64,000 bases of DNA from Rubrivivax gelatinosus IL144 (GCF_000284255.1 NC_017075.1:1302001-1366000); one strand, 5' to 3'; positions 45,990 to 55,192 are shown, numbered from the stretch's first letter. The notes: generated from the letters alone by a model not told the origin. A program made the numbers and translations.

Positions 45990-46688
45990 ATGGACTTCTC
46001 GTTCCTGCAGGACGACCTGGGCTACCTGCTGTGGGGCACCTTCCCCGACGGCCCGCCCGGCGGCGCGCTGCTGACGCTGCTGCTGTCGGCGGGTTCGGGC
46101 CTCGCCTCGGCGCTGCTGGGCCTGGGGCTGGGCGTGTCGCTGGTGATGCTCGACGGCGCGGCGCTGGCGCTGCTCAGCGCGGTGCTGGGCCTGCTGCGCG
46201 CGATCCCGGTGCTGATGCTGATCTTCTGGACCTACTTCCTGCTGCCCATCGTCTTCGGCCTCGACGTGCCCGGCGTGCTGTCGGTGATGGTGGCGCTGGC
46301 GCTGGTCGGCGGCGCCTATCTCGCGCACGCGGTGGCCGCCGGCATCCGCGGCATCGGCGGCGGGCAGTGGGCGGCGGGCATGGCGCTGGGCTTCACGCGC
46401 TGGGGCGCGCTGCGCCACGTCGTGCTGCCGCAGGCGCTGCGCATGATGGCGCCGTCGTTCATCAACCAGTGGGTCACGCTGATCAAGGACAGCTCGCTGG
46501 CCTACATCGTCGGCGTCGGCGAACTGTCGTTCCTGGCGACCCAGGTCAACGCCCGGGTGATGGTGCACCCGACCGAGGTCTTCCTCTTCGTCGGCGCCGT
46601 CTACTGGCTGCTGTGCAGCGCGCTGGACTGGGCGGCCGGCGCCGCGGCGCGTGCCGCCGGCCCCGAGGCCCGCGCGGCCGCCGGCTGA
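45990..46688 (+). CDS. Polar amino acid ABC transporter permease 2
   Basis: 232 residues, a second HisM/GlnP-type permease. The helix LGLLRAIPVLMLIFWTYFLLPIVFG and the EAA-type loop GMALGFTRWGALRHVVLPQALRMMAPSFINQWVTLIKDSSLAYIVG are clear. Starts four bases after permease 1. No ATPase gene follows, so the complex must borrow one encoded elsewhere. Confidence 0.93.
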   Translation: MDFSFLQDDLGYLLWGTFPDGPPGGALLTLLLSAGSGLASALLGLGLGVSLVMLDGAALALLSAVLGLLRAIPVLMLIFWTYFLLPIVFGLDVPGVLSVMVALALVGGAYLAHAVAAGIRGIGGGQWAAGMALGFTRWGALRHVVLPQALRMMAPSFINQWVTLIKDSSLAYIVGVGELSFLATQVNARVMVHPTEVFLFVGAVYWLLCSALDWAAGAAARAAGPEARAAAG

Positions 46689-46689
46689 A

Positions 46690-47535
46690 TCAGCCCTGCC
46701 AGAGCACGAAGCCGGCGGCCGCCAGGCAGTAGGCGCCGAAGAGGTGCCAGCGGCCCGACTCCAGCCAGCCCGACAGCCAGCGCAGCGCCAGCAGCCCGGC
46801 GAAGAAGCTCAGCACCATGCCGATCAGGCCGGGCGTCAGCGTCTGCCACAGCGACGCGCCCGAGGCCTGCGGCGCCAGCGCGTGCGCGCCGAGCAGCCGG
46901 TGCGCTTCCTTGACGATGACCGCCGGCGTCAGCACGACGGCCAGCGCGAAGCTGAACTCCTCGGCGCGGCGGCGCGCCACGCCCATCGCCAGCGCGGTGG
47001 AGATCGTCGCCCCCGAGCGCGAGAAGCCGCGGAACGGCAGGCACAGCCCCTGCACCGCGCCGACCAGCACCGAGCGCCACAGCGTCAGCCCGCGGTTGGA
47101 GCGTTCGGGGATGAAGGACGAGCCGATGATCAGCAGCCCGGCGGCGGCCAGCGCCGCGGCCATCAGCTTGGGGTTGCCGAACAGGTGCTCGATCTCGAAG
47201 CCCGGGTCCGAGCCCATCACCGCGTGCTTGATCAGCGCCAGCAGCCCGAGGCCGACGATGCCGGTGGCCGCGGTCGCGGCGAGCACGATGACGGCGTTGT
47301 CGCGGAACGCGCTCCACGAGCGGAAATAGGCGTACTTCCAGCTGCGCCAGAAGTACAGGATGACGGCGAACATCGTGCCGGTGTGCAGCATCACCAGCAG
47401 CATCGTCATCTCCGGCGACGTGGGGTCCAGCCCCATCAGCTTCTCGGCGGTGATGACGTGTGCCGAGCTCGACACGGGCAGCAACTCGGCCGCGCCTTGC
47501 ACGGTGGCCAGGACGGCGATCTGGAAGAAATCCAT
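46690..47535 (-). CDS. uppP: Undecaprenyl-diphosphate phosphatase family protein
   Basis: 281 residues with about eight membrane helices. The two UppP/BacA signature loops are present: GAAELLPVSSSAHVITAEKL (usually LPISSSGHL) and LPFRGFSRSGATISTALAMG (usually PGTSRSGATI). The enzyme recycles undecaprenyl pyrophosphate for wall synthesis and gives bacitracin tolerance. The altered loops mark it as a subfamily; the catalytic Ser/Arg/Glu are kept. Convergent with the permease gene, one base apart. Confidence 0.88.
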   Translation of the reverse strand: MDFFQIAVLATVQGAAELLPVSSSAHVITAEKLMGLDPTSPEMTMLLVMLHTGTMFAVILYFWRSWKYAYFRSWSAFRDNAVIVLAATAATGIVGLGLLALIKHAVMGSDPGFEIEHLFGNPKLMAAALAAAGLLIIGSSFIPERSNRGLTLWRSVLVGAVQGLCLPFRGFSRSGATISTALAMGVARRRAEEFSFALAVVLTPAVIVKEAHRLLGAHALAPQASGASLWQTLTPGLIGMVLSFFAGLLALRWLSGWLESGRWHLFGAYCLAAAGFVLWQG

Positions 47536-47668
47536 CGGTATCGGGAGCAGGGTGTGACAAGGGCCCGGACCTGCGCCGGGCGCGGCGCCGGGGGCACCGG
47601 CGGCGCGGCATTGTCGGCCAGCCGCTCGACGCGGCCGGCGCGCGGGACTCGGTGAGCCTCGGTGAGCG

Positions 47669-48112
47669 TCAGTGCGGCCGCTTCAGCGTGATGCGCACCG
47701 TCTGCGTCGCCAGGTGCACCTCGCGCAGAAAGTAGGCCAGGCCGACCAGCAGCGCCAGCGTCGCGGCGGTGAACAGCAGGCCGACCAGGCCGCGCAGGCT
47801 GATCTGCAGATAGACCTCGACGAAGAGCGCGGCGATGACGGTGCACACCAGCAGCGCGGCGCTGGCGCAGGCGGTGATCGCGGCGCCGGCAAAACGCCGG
47901 CGGCGTTCCAGCGTCTGCAGTTCCAGCGTCAGATAGGGCTCGGCCACCGGCGGCGGGCCTTCGGTCAGCTTGCGCCCGCGGTCGATGATGCGCGCCAGCC
48001 GCGAGGCCATCACGTTGAGCATGCCGGCGATGCCGGTCAGCAGGAACACCGGCGCCAGCGCGAGCTGGATCGCACGCGGCACGTCGCCGAGGGCGGAGGA
48101 GGGGTCGATCAT
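47669..48112 (-). CDS. DUF2721 membrane protein
   Basis: 147 residues, three membrane segments. AIQLALAPVFLLTGIAGMLNVMASRLARIIDRGRKL is the DUF2721 opening; LLGLAYFLREVHLAT-like end. Function unknown. Start at 48112. Confidence 0.88.
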   Translation of the reverse strand: MIDPSSALGDVPRAIQLALAPVFLLTGIAGMLNVMASRLARIIDRGRKLTEGPPPVAEPYLTLELQTLERRRRFAGAAITACASAALLVCTVIAALFVEVYLQISLRGLVGLLFTAATLALLVGLAYFLREVHLATQTVRITLKRPH

Positions 48113-48230
48113 GGTCGATCGGGCGCTCGTGTTGCGGGGAAGCCGGCCGTCGAGCGCTGGGCTTCGGCTGCCGGAACGTCGAGCCTCGAACGGCTCAGCG
48201 CGCGATTCTGGCCGCTGCCGGCGCCGGCCG

Positions 48231-49100
48231 TCAGCGCTTCTGCGCCGGACGCATCGTCTGCTGCTGGCGGGTGGCCGTCTCGATCTGAAGCTTGCCGTCG
48301 TGCGTGTCGGTGACGAAGGTGATCGTCGCTTCCGACACGCTGCTCATCATCGTCTGCGTCGCCACGTCGTAGTTCAGCGTCCCGTGGCCGCTGCCACCGG
48401 CTTGCAAGGCGACTGCGTCGTCCCCCTGGAGCGACAGCGTGTAGACCATGTCGATCTCCGCGACCCCGTCGTGGACGTCGAGCAGGCGCTGGTGGGCCGT
48501 CATCTGCATGTCCAGGGGCTTCATGCCCGGGACCGGCATCGTCATCTTCAGGTGCTGCGGCACCGTCTCGCCACGGCGCAGTTGCACGGGTTCCCACGAC
48601 GGGATCTGCTGCATCATGGCGGTCATCAACTGTTGCAGCATCTCGCGCTGCTGCGGCGTCGCGTTCTCGACCTCGGTCTCGACCGACGCCGGCACGATGT
48701 GGCCGTCGGCGGTCAGCGTCCCGCGGACCTTCAAGCCCTGCAGCGGCACCTTGACCGGCAGGGCCTGCTCGCGGCCGTCGGGCAGCTTCAGCGCCGAGCC
48801 TTGCGCCACGACCTCCAGCGTCATGCCGTAGCTGCCGTCGGCGGCCGGGGCGCCGGTCGTCGCGTGGAGCGTCTGGCGCTGCTGCAAGGTCGTCGTGAAT
48901 GGGAAGACGACGGCTTGCGCCTGGGCCTTGGCCATGATGCCCCTGTCCTCCAGCACCCGCACGGTGGTCCGGACTTCGACCACGGACTCCAGCACCTGAT
49001 CGCGGTTCGGTTGCGGCCGGTAGTCCAGCTCTACGATGTCGGTGGCTGCCCAAACCGGGCCGGCGGACAGCGCAAGACAAAGCAGAAGGGGACGCAGCAT
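48231..49100 (-). CDS. Secreted hypothetical protein
   Basis: 289 residues. Signal peptide to about 18 (MLRPLLLCLALSAGPVWA). The mature part is beta-rich and polar (VVEVRTTVRVLEDRG, LKVRGTLTADGHIVPASVETEVENATPQQREMLQQLMTAMMQQIPSW, VPGMKPLDMQMTAHQRLLDVHDG). It has few Cys and no catalytic motif. Periplasmic, function unknown. The stretch to the divergent dnaE2 gene (49101-49218) contains the LexA box. Confidence 0.68.
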   Translation of the reverse strand: MLRPLLLCLALSAGPVWAATDIVELDYRPQPNRDQVLESVVEVRTTVRVLEDRGIMAKAQAQAVVFPFTTTLQQRQTLHATTGAPAADGSYGMTLEVVAQGSALKLPDGREQALPVKVPLQGLKVRGTLTADGHIVPASVETEVENATPQQREMLQQLMTAMMQQIPSWEPVQLRRGETVPQHLKMTMPVPGMKPLDMQMTAHQRLLDVHDGVAEIDMVYTLSLQGDDAVALQAGGSGHGTLNYDVATQTMMSSVSEATITFVTDTHDGKLQIETATRQQQTMRPAQKR

Positions 49101-49189
49101 CGGGTTCCTTCAAGGGAGGCCGTTCGATTCTGCCGATCGGGGCGGGGCTCCTGCGGCCTGCTTCCTTCGGGAGAAGGAAGGACTCGTGA

Positions 49190-49209
49190 TACTGTATGAA
49201 TAAACAGTT
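49190..49209 (+). promoter_or_regulatory. LexA (SOS) box upstream of dnaE2
   Basis: CTGTATGAATAAACAG fits the LexA consensus CTGT-N8-ACAG exactly, flanked by TA and TT as in strong boxes. It ends ten bases before the GTG start of dnaE2, so SOS control of the polymerase is nearly certain. Confidence 0.9.
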
Positions 49210-49218
49210 TTTCGCGCC

Positions 49219-52200
49219 GTGTCCGCCCTCCCGCCCTACGCCGAGCTGCACTGCCGCAGCAACTTCAGCTTCCTCGTCGGGGCCTCGCACCCGGAGGAGC
49301 TGGTGGCGCGTGCGCACGAGCTGGGCTACGCGGCACTCGCCATCACCGACGAAGGCTCGCTGGCCGGCGTCGTGCGCGCGCATGGCGAGGCCGAGCGCCT
49401 GGGGCTGAAGCTGATCGTCGGCGCCGAGATGCGGCTGGCGCCGCCGCCCGATCAGCCCGACGCCGACGAACCGCGCCTCGTGCTGCTGGCGCAGACGCGC
49501 CGCGGCTACGGCAACCTGGCGCACTGGATCACCGTCGCGCGCCGGCGGGCGGCCAAGGGCGAGTACCTGGCCTGGCGCAGCGACCTCGAAGGCGGCGTGC
49601 CGACCGCGCCTTTTCTCGCCGGGCTGCCGGGCTGCATCGCGCTGCTGCTGCCCGATGCCGAGCAGCCGCTGGAGACGGTGTTCGCGCACGCGTCCTGGCT
49701 CAAGACCTGGTTCGGCCCGGAACGCGCCGGCGTCGCGCTGGAGCTGCTGCACCACGCCGACGATGCCGATCTCGCCGACACCGTCACGCGTGTCGCGACC
49801 CAGGCCGGGCTGCCGGTGGTCGCCGCCGGCGGCGTGCTGATGCACACCCGCTCGCGCAAGCCGCTGCTCGACGTGCTGACGGCCACCCGGCTCAAACGCC
49901 CGGTGGCCGAATGCGGCTTCGAGCTGGAGCCCAATGCCGAGGCCCATCTGCGTCCGCGTGCGCGGCTGGCGGCGCTGTACCGGCCCGAGTGGCTGGCGGC
50001 GACGCTGGCCATCGCCGAGCGCTGCAGCTTCACGCTGGCCGAGCTGAAGTACGAGTACCCGCGCGAGATCGTGCCCGAGGGCCACACGCCGACCTCCTGG
50101 CTGCGCGAGCTGACCGAATCGGGCGCGCGCCGGCGTTTCGCGGCCGGCGTGCCCGACGCGGTGCGCGCGCAGATCGAGCACGAGCTGGCGCTGATCGCGC
50201 GCCTGGGCTACGAGCCTTATTTCCTCACCGTCGCCGACATCGTTCACTGGGCGCGTGACCAGGACATCCTCTGCCAGGGCCGCGGCAGCGCCGCCAACTC
50301 GGCGGTCTGCTACTGCCTGGAGGTCACCGCGGTCGACCCGTCGAAGTCGACGCTGCTGTTCGAGCGTTTCATCAGCGAGGAGCGCAACGAGCCGCCGGAC
50401 ATCGACATCGACTTCGAGCACCAGCGCCGCGAGGAGGTCATCCAGTACGTCTACCGCAAGTACGGCCGCCACCGCGCCGCGCTGACCGCGGTCGTCATCA
50501 GCTACCGGCCACGTTCGGCGCTGCGCGACGTCGGCCGTGCGCTCGGGCTGGACCTGGACCGCATCGAGTCGGTCGCACGCGGCCAGCAGTGGTTCGACGG
50601 CCGCCGCATCGACCCCGAACGCTTGCGCGAGCAGGGCCTGGACCCGGCGGCGCCGCTGTGCCGGCTGTGGGTCGAGCTGACCGAGCAGCTGATCGGTTTC
50701 CCGCGCCACCTGAGCCAGCACCCCGGCGGCTTCGTCATCGCGCGCGACGAGCTGTCGCAGCTGGTGCCGGTGGAGAACGCGGCGATGGAAGGGCGCAGCG
50801 TCGTGCAGTGGGACAAGGACGACCTCGACGCGCTCGGGCTGATGAAGGTCGACCTGCTGGCGCTGGGCATGCTGAGCGCGATCCGGCGCGCGCTGGACTT
50901 CGTCGGCGCCAAACGCGGCGCGCCGCTGGCGCTGCACCAGATCCCGCAGGACGAGAAGACGGTCTACGACATGCTCTCGGCCGGCGACAGCATCGGCGTC
51001 TTCCAGGTCGAGAGCCGGGCGCAGATGAGCATGCTGCCGCGGCTGAAGCCCCAGCGTTTCTACGACCTCGTCATCGAGGTCGCGATCGTGCGTCCGGGGC
51101 CGATCCAGGGCGGCATGGTGCATCCCTACCTGAAGCGGCGTTGCGGCGAGGAGCCGGTCGACTACCCCAGCGCCGAGGTCAGGCAGGCGCTGGAGCGCAC
51201 GCTGGGCGTGCCGATCTTCCAGGAGCAGGTGATGCAGCTGGCGATCCTGGCCGCCGACTTCACGCCCGGCGAGGCCGACCGGCTGCGCCGCGCGATGGCG
51301 GCCTGGAAGCGCAAGGGCGGGCTGGGGCCGTTCTACGAGCGCCTCGTCGGACGCATGGTCGCCAAGGGCTACACGGCCGAGTTCGCCGAACGCATCTTCA
51401 AGCAGATCGAGGGCTTCGGCGAATACGGCTTCCCCGAGAGCCACGCGACCAGCTTCGCGCTGCTGGTCTACGCCAGCGCCTGGCTCAAGCGCCACCACCC
51501 CGACGCCTTTCTCGCCGCGCTGCTGAACAGCCAGCCGATGGGCTTCTACGCTCCGGCGCAGCTGGTGCGCGACGCACGCGAGCACGGCGTCGTCGTGCGC
51601 CCGGTCGACGTGTTTCGCAGCGACTGGGCGACGACGCTGGAAGACGAGGCCGCGGCCGCCGGCGCGCCGCCGGGGTTGCGTGCAGTGCGGCTGGGTTTGA
51701 GCCGCGTCACCGGCTTCCCGCAGGACGCGGCCGAGCGGCTGGTCGCCGCGCGCACGGCCGACGGCGCCTTCGCCTCGGCCGAAGACCTGGCGCGGCGCGC
51801 CCGGCTGGACCGGCGTGAACTGGCGTTGCTGGCCGACGCCGGCGCCCTGGCGGCGCTGGCCGGCCACCGCCACCAGGCGGCCTGGGCCGTGGCCGGCATC
51901 GACGCCCGCGCGACGCCGCTGCTGCGCGCCACGCGCACCGAGGAGGCCGCCATCGCACTGCCGGCGCCCGGCGCCGCCGAGTCGGTGCTGGCCGACTACC
52001 GCGCCACCGGCCTGAGCCTGGAGCGCCACCCGCTGGCGCTGCTGCGCGAGCAGCTCGCCGCCTACCGCGTGCAGCCGGCGGCGGTGCTGCGCGACTACCC
52101 CTCGGGCCGGCTGGCGCGTGCCAGCGGCCTGGTCACGCACCGCCAGCGGCCCGGCACGGCCAAGGGCGTGGTCTTCGTCACGCTGGAAGACGAGACCGGC

Positions 52201-52389
52201 AGCGTCAACGTCATCGTCTGGCCGGCGGTGGCCGAGGCCCAGCGCAAGCCGCTGCTGGGCAGCACGCTGCTGACGGTCTACGGCATCTGGCAGCGTGAAG
52301 GCGAGGTGCGCCACCTCGTCGCGCGCCGGCTCGTCGACCACACGGAGCTGTTGAAAGGCTTGCAATCGCGCAGCCGCGACTTCCATTGA
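49219..52389 (+). CDS. dnaE2: Error-prone DNA polymerase III alpha subunit DnaE2
   Basis: 1056 residues, right length for DnaE2 (ImuC), the SOS-induced translesion polymerase. An N-terminal PHP domain (ELHCRSNFSFLVGASHPEELV, AITDEGSLAGVVRAH) precedes the polymerase III active site (NEPPDIDIDFEHQRREEV, with the catalytic acidic residues). GYPES-like GFPESHATSFALLVYASAWLKRHHPDAFLAALLNSQPMGFY is a DnaE2 mark. An OB-fold ends the protein (VFVTLEDETGSVNVIVWP). GTG start, LexA box ten bases upstream. Usually it sits with imuA-imuB; neither is next to it here. Confidence 0.95.
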   Translation: MSALPPYAELHCRSNFSFLVGASHPEELVARAHELGYAALAITDEGSLAGVVRAHGEAERLGLKLIVGAEMRLAPPPDQPDADEPRLVLLAQTRRGYGNLAHWITVARRRAAKGEYLAWRSDLEGGVPTAPFLAGLPGCIALLLPDAEQPLETVFAHASWLKTWFGPERAGVALELLHHADDADLADTVTRVATQAGLPVVAAGGVLMHTRSRKPLLDVLTATRLKRPVAECGFELEPNAEAHLRPRARLAALYRPEWLAATLAIAERCSFTLAELKYEYPREIVPEGHTPTSWLRELTESGARRRFAAGVPDAVRAQIEHELALIARLGYEPYFLTVADIVHWARDQDILCQGRGSAANSAVCYCLEVTAVDPSKSTLLFERFISEERNEPPDIDIDFEHQRREEVIQYVYRKYGRHRAALTAVVISYRPRSALRDVGRALGLDLDRIESVARGQQWFDGRRIDPERLREQGLDPAAPLCRLWVELTEQLIGFPRHLSQHPGGFVIARDELSQLVPVENAAMEGRSVVQWDKDDLDALGLMKVDLLALGMLSAIRRALDFVGAKRGAPLALHQIPQDEKTVYDMLSAGDSIGVFQVESRAQMSMLPRLKPQRFYDLVIEVAIVRPGPIQGGMVHPYLKRRCGEEPVDYPSAEVRQALERTLGVPIFQEQVMQLAILAADFTPGEADRLRRAMAAWKRKGGLGPFYERLVGRMVAKGYTAEFAERIFKQIEGFGEYGFPESHATSFALLVYASAWLKRHHPDAFLAALLNSQPMGFYAPAQLVRDAREHGVVVRPVDVFRSDWATTLEDEAAAAGAPPGLRAVRLGLSRVTGFPQDAAERLVAARTADGAFASAEDLARRARLDRRELALLADAGALAALAGHRHQAAWAVAGIDARATPLLRATRTEEAAIALPAPGAAESVLADYRATGLSLERHPLALLREQLAAYRVQPAAVLRDYPSGRLARASGLVTHRQRPGTAKGVVFVTLEDETGSVNVIVWPAVAEAQRKPLLGSTLLTVYGIWQREGEVRHLVARRLVDHTELLKGLQSRSRDFH

Positions 52390-52443
52390 CGGGCATGCGG
52401 CGCGCCGCGCGCAGACCCGGCCACGAACGCCGACAATCGCGGG

Positions 52444-53148
52444 ATGCACCTCGCGATCGAATCCTTGCCGGCCCAGGGCGCGCCCGAACAGCTGGTGCTG
52501 CTGCTGCACGGCGTGGGCTCCAGCGGCGCATCGATGGCCGCGCTGGCGCAGGCGCTGCGCCACGAGTTCCCGCAGGCCGCGCTGCTGGCGCCCGACGCGC
52601 CCGAGGCCTTCGACGGCGGCGGCGCCGGCCGCCAGTGGTTCTCGGTCGCCGGCATCGACGAAGCCAACCGCCCCGAGCGGGTCGCCGAAGCGCTGCCGGC
52701 GCTGTGGAGCTGGGTGCGCGCCGAACAGCGCCGCCTGGGCGTGCCGGCGCCGGCCACCGCGATCGCCGGCTTCTCGCAAGGCGCGATCCTGGCGCTGGAG
52801 ACGGCCGCGCAGTGCGACGGCCTGGCCGGGCGCGTGCTGTCGTTCTCGGGCCGTTTCGCCCGCCTGCCGGCGCGGGCGCCGCGGCTGACGACGCTGCACC
52901 TGTTCCATGGCGCCACCGACGCGGTGATCGACGCCGCGCACGCTCGCCGCGCCTTCGAGACGCTGGCCGGGCTGAACGGCGACGCCACGCTGGACGTCGC
53001 CGAAGGCCTGGGCCACGTGCTGCACCCGGCGCTGGTCGACCGGGCGATCTTCCGCCTGCGTCACCACATCCCGGCGCGCACCTGGGCCGAGGCCCTGGGC
53101 TCGGCGCCGCCGGGCGCGCTGGCCGACGACGACGAACCGCTGCACTGA
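52444..53148 (+). CDS. Alpha/beta-hydrolase (YpfH-like carboxylesterase)
   Basis: 234 residues. Nucleophile elbow GFSQG (about 108-112), the oxyanion LLLHGVGSSGASM near the start and the catalytic His in EGLGHVLHP; LFHGATDAVI holds the Asp. The pattern matches phospholipase/carboxylesterase proteins such as YpfH. Cytoplasmic; ester substrate unknown. It follows dnaE2 by 54 bases, so it may share the SOS transcript. Confidence 0.9.
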   Translation: MHLAIESLPAQGAPEQLVLLLHGVGSSGASMAALAQALRHEFPQAALLAPDAPEAFDGGGAGRQWFSVAGIDEANRPERVAEALPALWSWVRAEQRRLGVPAPATAIAGFSQGAILALETAAQCDGLAGRVLSFSGRFARLPARAPRLTTLHLFHGATDAVIDAAHARRAFETLAGLNGDATLDVAEGLGHVLHPALVDRAIFRLRHHIPARTWAEALGSAPPGALADDDEPLH

Positions 53149-53161
53149 CCTTTCTCCGCCG

Positions 53162-53947
53162 ATGCTCTACCTGCTGTCTCCGGCCAAGCGCCTGGACTAC
53201 GAAACCCCCGTGCCCGCCGCCGTCGCGAAGAAGGCGAGCGACCCGCTCTTCGTCGAGCGTGCCGCCGAGCTGATCGAGGTGATGCGTGCCAAGACACCGG
53301 CCGAGGTGGCGTCGCTGATGTCGCTGTCGGACCCGCTGGCCCAGCTCAACGTCGCGCGCTACGGCGCCTGGGAGCCCGAGGCGACGGCGGCCAACAGCAA
53401 GCCGGCGGTGCTGGCGTTTGCCGGCGACGTCTACGAAGGCCTGGACGCCGGCTCGCTGGCCACCGCCGATCTCGCCTGGGCGCAGCAGCACCTGGTCATC
53501 CTCTCGGGCCTGTACGGCGTGCTGCGGCCGCTGGACCGGCTGCAGCCCTACCGGCTGGAGATGGGCACGGCGGTGGCCACCGCGCGCGGCAAGGACCTCT
53601 ACGCCTTCTGGGGCGACGCGCTGGCCGAACACCTGAACGAGCGCCAGGCCGACGAGGCCGCGCCGGTGGTCGTCAACCTGGCGTCGCAGGAGTATTCGCG
53701 CGCCGCGTTGCGCCCGGCGCTGAAGGCGCGTGTCGTCGACTGCGTCTTCGAGGAGTGGAAGCAGGACCGCTGGCGCATCGTCAGCTTCTACGCCAAGCGT
53801 GCGCGCGGGCTGATGGCACGCTGGGCGATCCAGCAGCGCATCGGCACGCCGTCGCGGCTGAAAGGCTTCGCCGCCGAGGGCTACGCCTTCGACGCCGAGG
53901 CGTCGTCGCCCGACCGGCTGGTGTTCCGCCGCCGCCAGGGCGAGTGA
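53162..53947 (+). CDS. yaaA: Peroxide stress protein YaaA
   Basis: 261 residues, family length. MLYLLSPAKRLDYET opens; LAFAGDVYEGLDAGSL, HLVILSGLYGVLRPLDRLQPYRLEMGT, NLASQEYSRA and IVSFYAKRARGLMARWA are the DUF328 signatures. YaaA limits free iron during peroxide stress and binds DNA. Thirteen bases after the esterase gene. Confidence 0.95.
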   Translation: MLYLLSPAKRLDYETPVPAAVAKKASDPLFVERAAELIEVMRAKTPAEVASLMSLSDPLAQLNVARYGAWEPEATAANSKPAVLAFAGDVYEGLDAGSLATADLAWAQQHLVILSGLYGVLRPLDRLQPYRLEMGTAVATARGKDLYAFWGDALAEHLNERQADEAAPVVVNLASQEYSRAALRPALKARVVDCVFEEWKQDRWRIVSFYAKRARGLMARWAIQQRIGTPSRLKGFAAEGYAFDAEASSPDRLVFRRRQGE

Positions 53948-53979
53948 GGGCCGCACGCCGCGGCCGTGGAGTGTTCCGA

Positions 53980-54297
53980 ATGACCGTCATCCGTTCGCTG
54001 TCCGGGCTGCTGGCCGCCGCGACGATCGCCGCGCTGGGCGGCTGCTACGTTCCGTCGCACGTGCCGCATGCGCTGCTGGAGGTGTCGGCCGACGGCGCCT
54101 ACAAGCTCGAAGGCCTGCCGGTCGACACCGCCTCGCTGGCCGCCGCCGTGGCCGAGCACAAGGCCCCGGGCGCGGCCCTGGTCGTCGAGATCAAGGTCAC
54201 GCCGGGCGCGCCGATGACGGCCGTCGACGCCGCGGTGGCGACGATCGAGAAGTCCCAGGCGCGCGTCGCCTTCGTCGGCGCCACCGCCGCGCGCTGA
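53980..54297 (+). CDS. Small hypothetical lipoprotein
   Basis: 105 residues. Lipobox LGGCYVP after a hydrophobic signal. The mature part contains a ExbD/TolR-like pattern (YKLEGLPVDTASLAAAVAEHKAPGAALVVEIKVTPGAPMTAVDAAVATIEKSQARVAFVG), i.e. the periplasmic fold of biopolymer-transport proteins without its membrane anchor. GGAG lies eight bases before the ATG. Function inferred only as envelope-located. Confidence 0.65.
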   Translation: MTVIRSLSGLLAAATIAALGGCYVPSHVPHALLEVSADGAYKLEGLPVDTASLAAAVAEHKAPGAALVVEIKVTPGAPMTAVDAAVATIEKSQARVAFVGATAAR

Positions 54298-54346
54298 ACG
54301 CCGCGGCGCGGGTTCCGCGCGGCCGGCGGCGCGGCAGAATCACGCC

Positions 54347-55186
54347 ATGAGCTCCCAGACCGTCACCGCCGAGCTGCGGCGCTGGATCCTGTCGCAGGCC
54401 CAGGCCGGTTGCCGCTCCGAGGACCTGCTGGCGTCGATGATGCGCAGCGGCTGGTCCGAGGACGTGGCGCTGGCCGCGCTGGAGGCCACGCTGGCCGAAC
54501 GGGCCGGCGCCGCCGCCCCGCTGGCCGCCGCGGCGGTGCCCGAGCCGGCACTGGACGGCGCGCCCAACCGGCTGCACACCCTCGACCGCGAGGTGCGCGT
54601 GCTGGCCGTGATGTCGCTGCCGCGCGTCGTCGTCTTCGGCGGCCTGCTCTCCGACGAGGAATGCGACGAACTCGTCGCGCTGGCGCGGCCGCGGCTGGCA
54701 CGCTCGGAGACGGTGGACAACAGCACCGGCGGCAGCGAGGTCAACGCCGCGCGCACCAGCGACGGCATGTTCTTCGAGCGCGGCGAGAAGCCGCTGATCG
54801 AGCGCATCGAGCGCCGCATCGCCGAACTCGTGCGCTGGCCGGTGGAGCGTGGCGAAGGCCTGCAGGTGCTGCGCTACCGCCCCGGCGCGCAGTACAAGCC
54901 GCACCACGACTTCTTCGACCCGGCGCACCCCGGCACGGCCAACATCCTGCGCCGCGGCGGCCAGCGTGTCGGCACCGTCGTGATGTACCTGAACACGCCC
55001 GCCGGCGGCGGCGCGACGACCTTCCCCGAGGTCGGCCTGGAGGTCCAGCCGGTCAAGGGCAACGCCGTCTTCTTCAGCTACGAGCGCCCGCTGGCCTCGA
55101 CACGCACGCTGCACGGCGGCGCGCCGGTGCTCGACGGCGAGAAGTGGGTGGCGACGAAGTGGATGCGCGAAGGCGTCTTCGCCTGA
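54347..55186 (+). CDS. 2OG-Fe(II) oxygenase, prolyl 4-hydroxylase-like
   Basis: 279 residues. A helical N-terminal part (to about 85) leads into the P4H domain: HEADER RVVVFGGLLSDEECDELVALARPRL, the iron pair His186-x-Asp188 in KPHHDFFDP, VGTVVMYLNTPAGGGATTFPEVGLEVQPVKGNAVFF, and the distal His256 with the 2-oxoglutarate Lys in HGGAPVLDGEKWVATKW. Catalyses hydroxylation with oxygen and 2-oxoglutarate. Substrate unknown; bacterial relatives modify ribosomal proteins, EF-Tu or secreted peptides. Confidence 0.92.
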   Translation: MSSQTVTAELRRWILSQAQAGCRSEDLLASMMRSGWSEDVALAALEATLAERAGAAAPLAAAAVPEPALDGAPNRLHTLDREVRVLAVMSLPRVVVFGGLLSDEECDELVALARPRLARSETVDNSTGGSEVNAARTSDGMFFERGEKPLIERIERRIAELVRWPVERGEGLQVLRYRPGAQYKPHHDFFDPAHPGTANILRRGGQRVGTVVMYLNTPAGGGATTFPEVGLEVQPVKGNAVFFSYERPLASTRTLHGGAPVLDGEKWVATKWMREGVFA

Positions 55187-55192
55187 ACCCGC

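Noticed and set aside
48109..53145. A 1678-residue minus-strand open frame across dnaE2.
   Set aside because: It is the reverse-frame shadow of dnaE2 and neighbours; dnaE2 has active-site motifs and a LexA box, the shadow has none.
52386..53273. A 295-residue plus-strand frame overlapping the esterase in another frame.
   Set aside because: It is the shifted frame of the esterase, which carries a clear GFSQG nucleophile motif and catalytic His.
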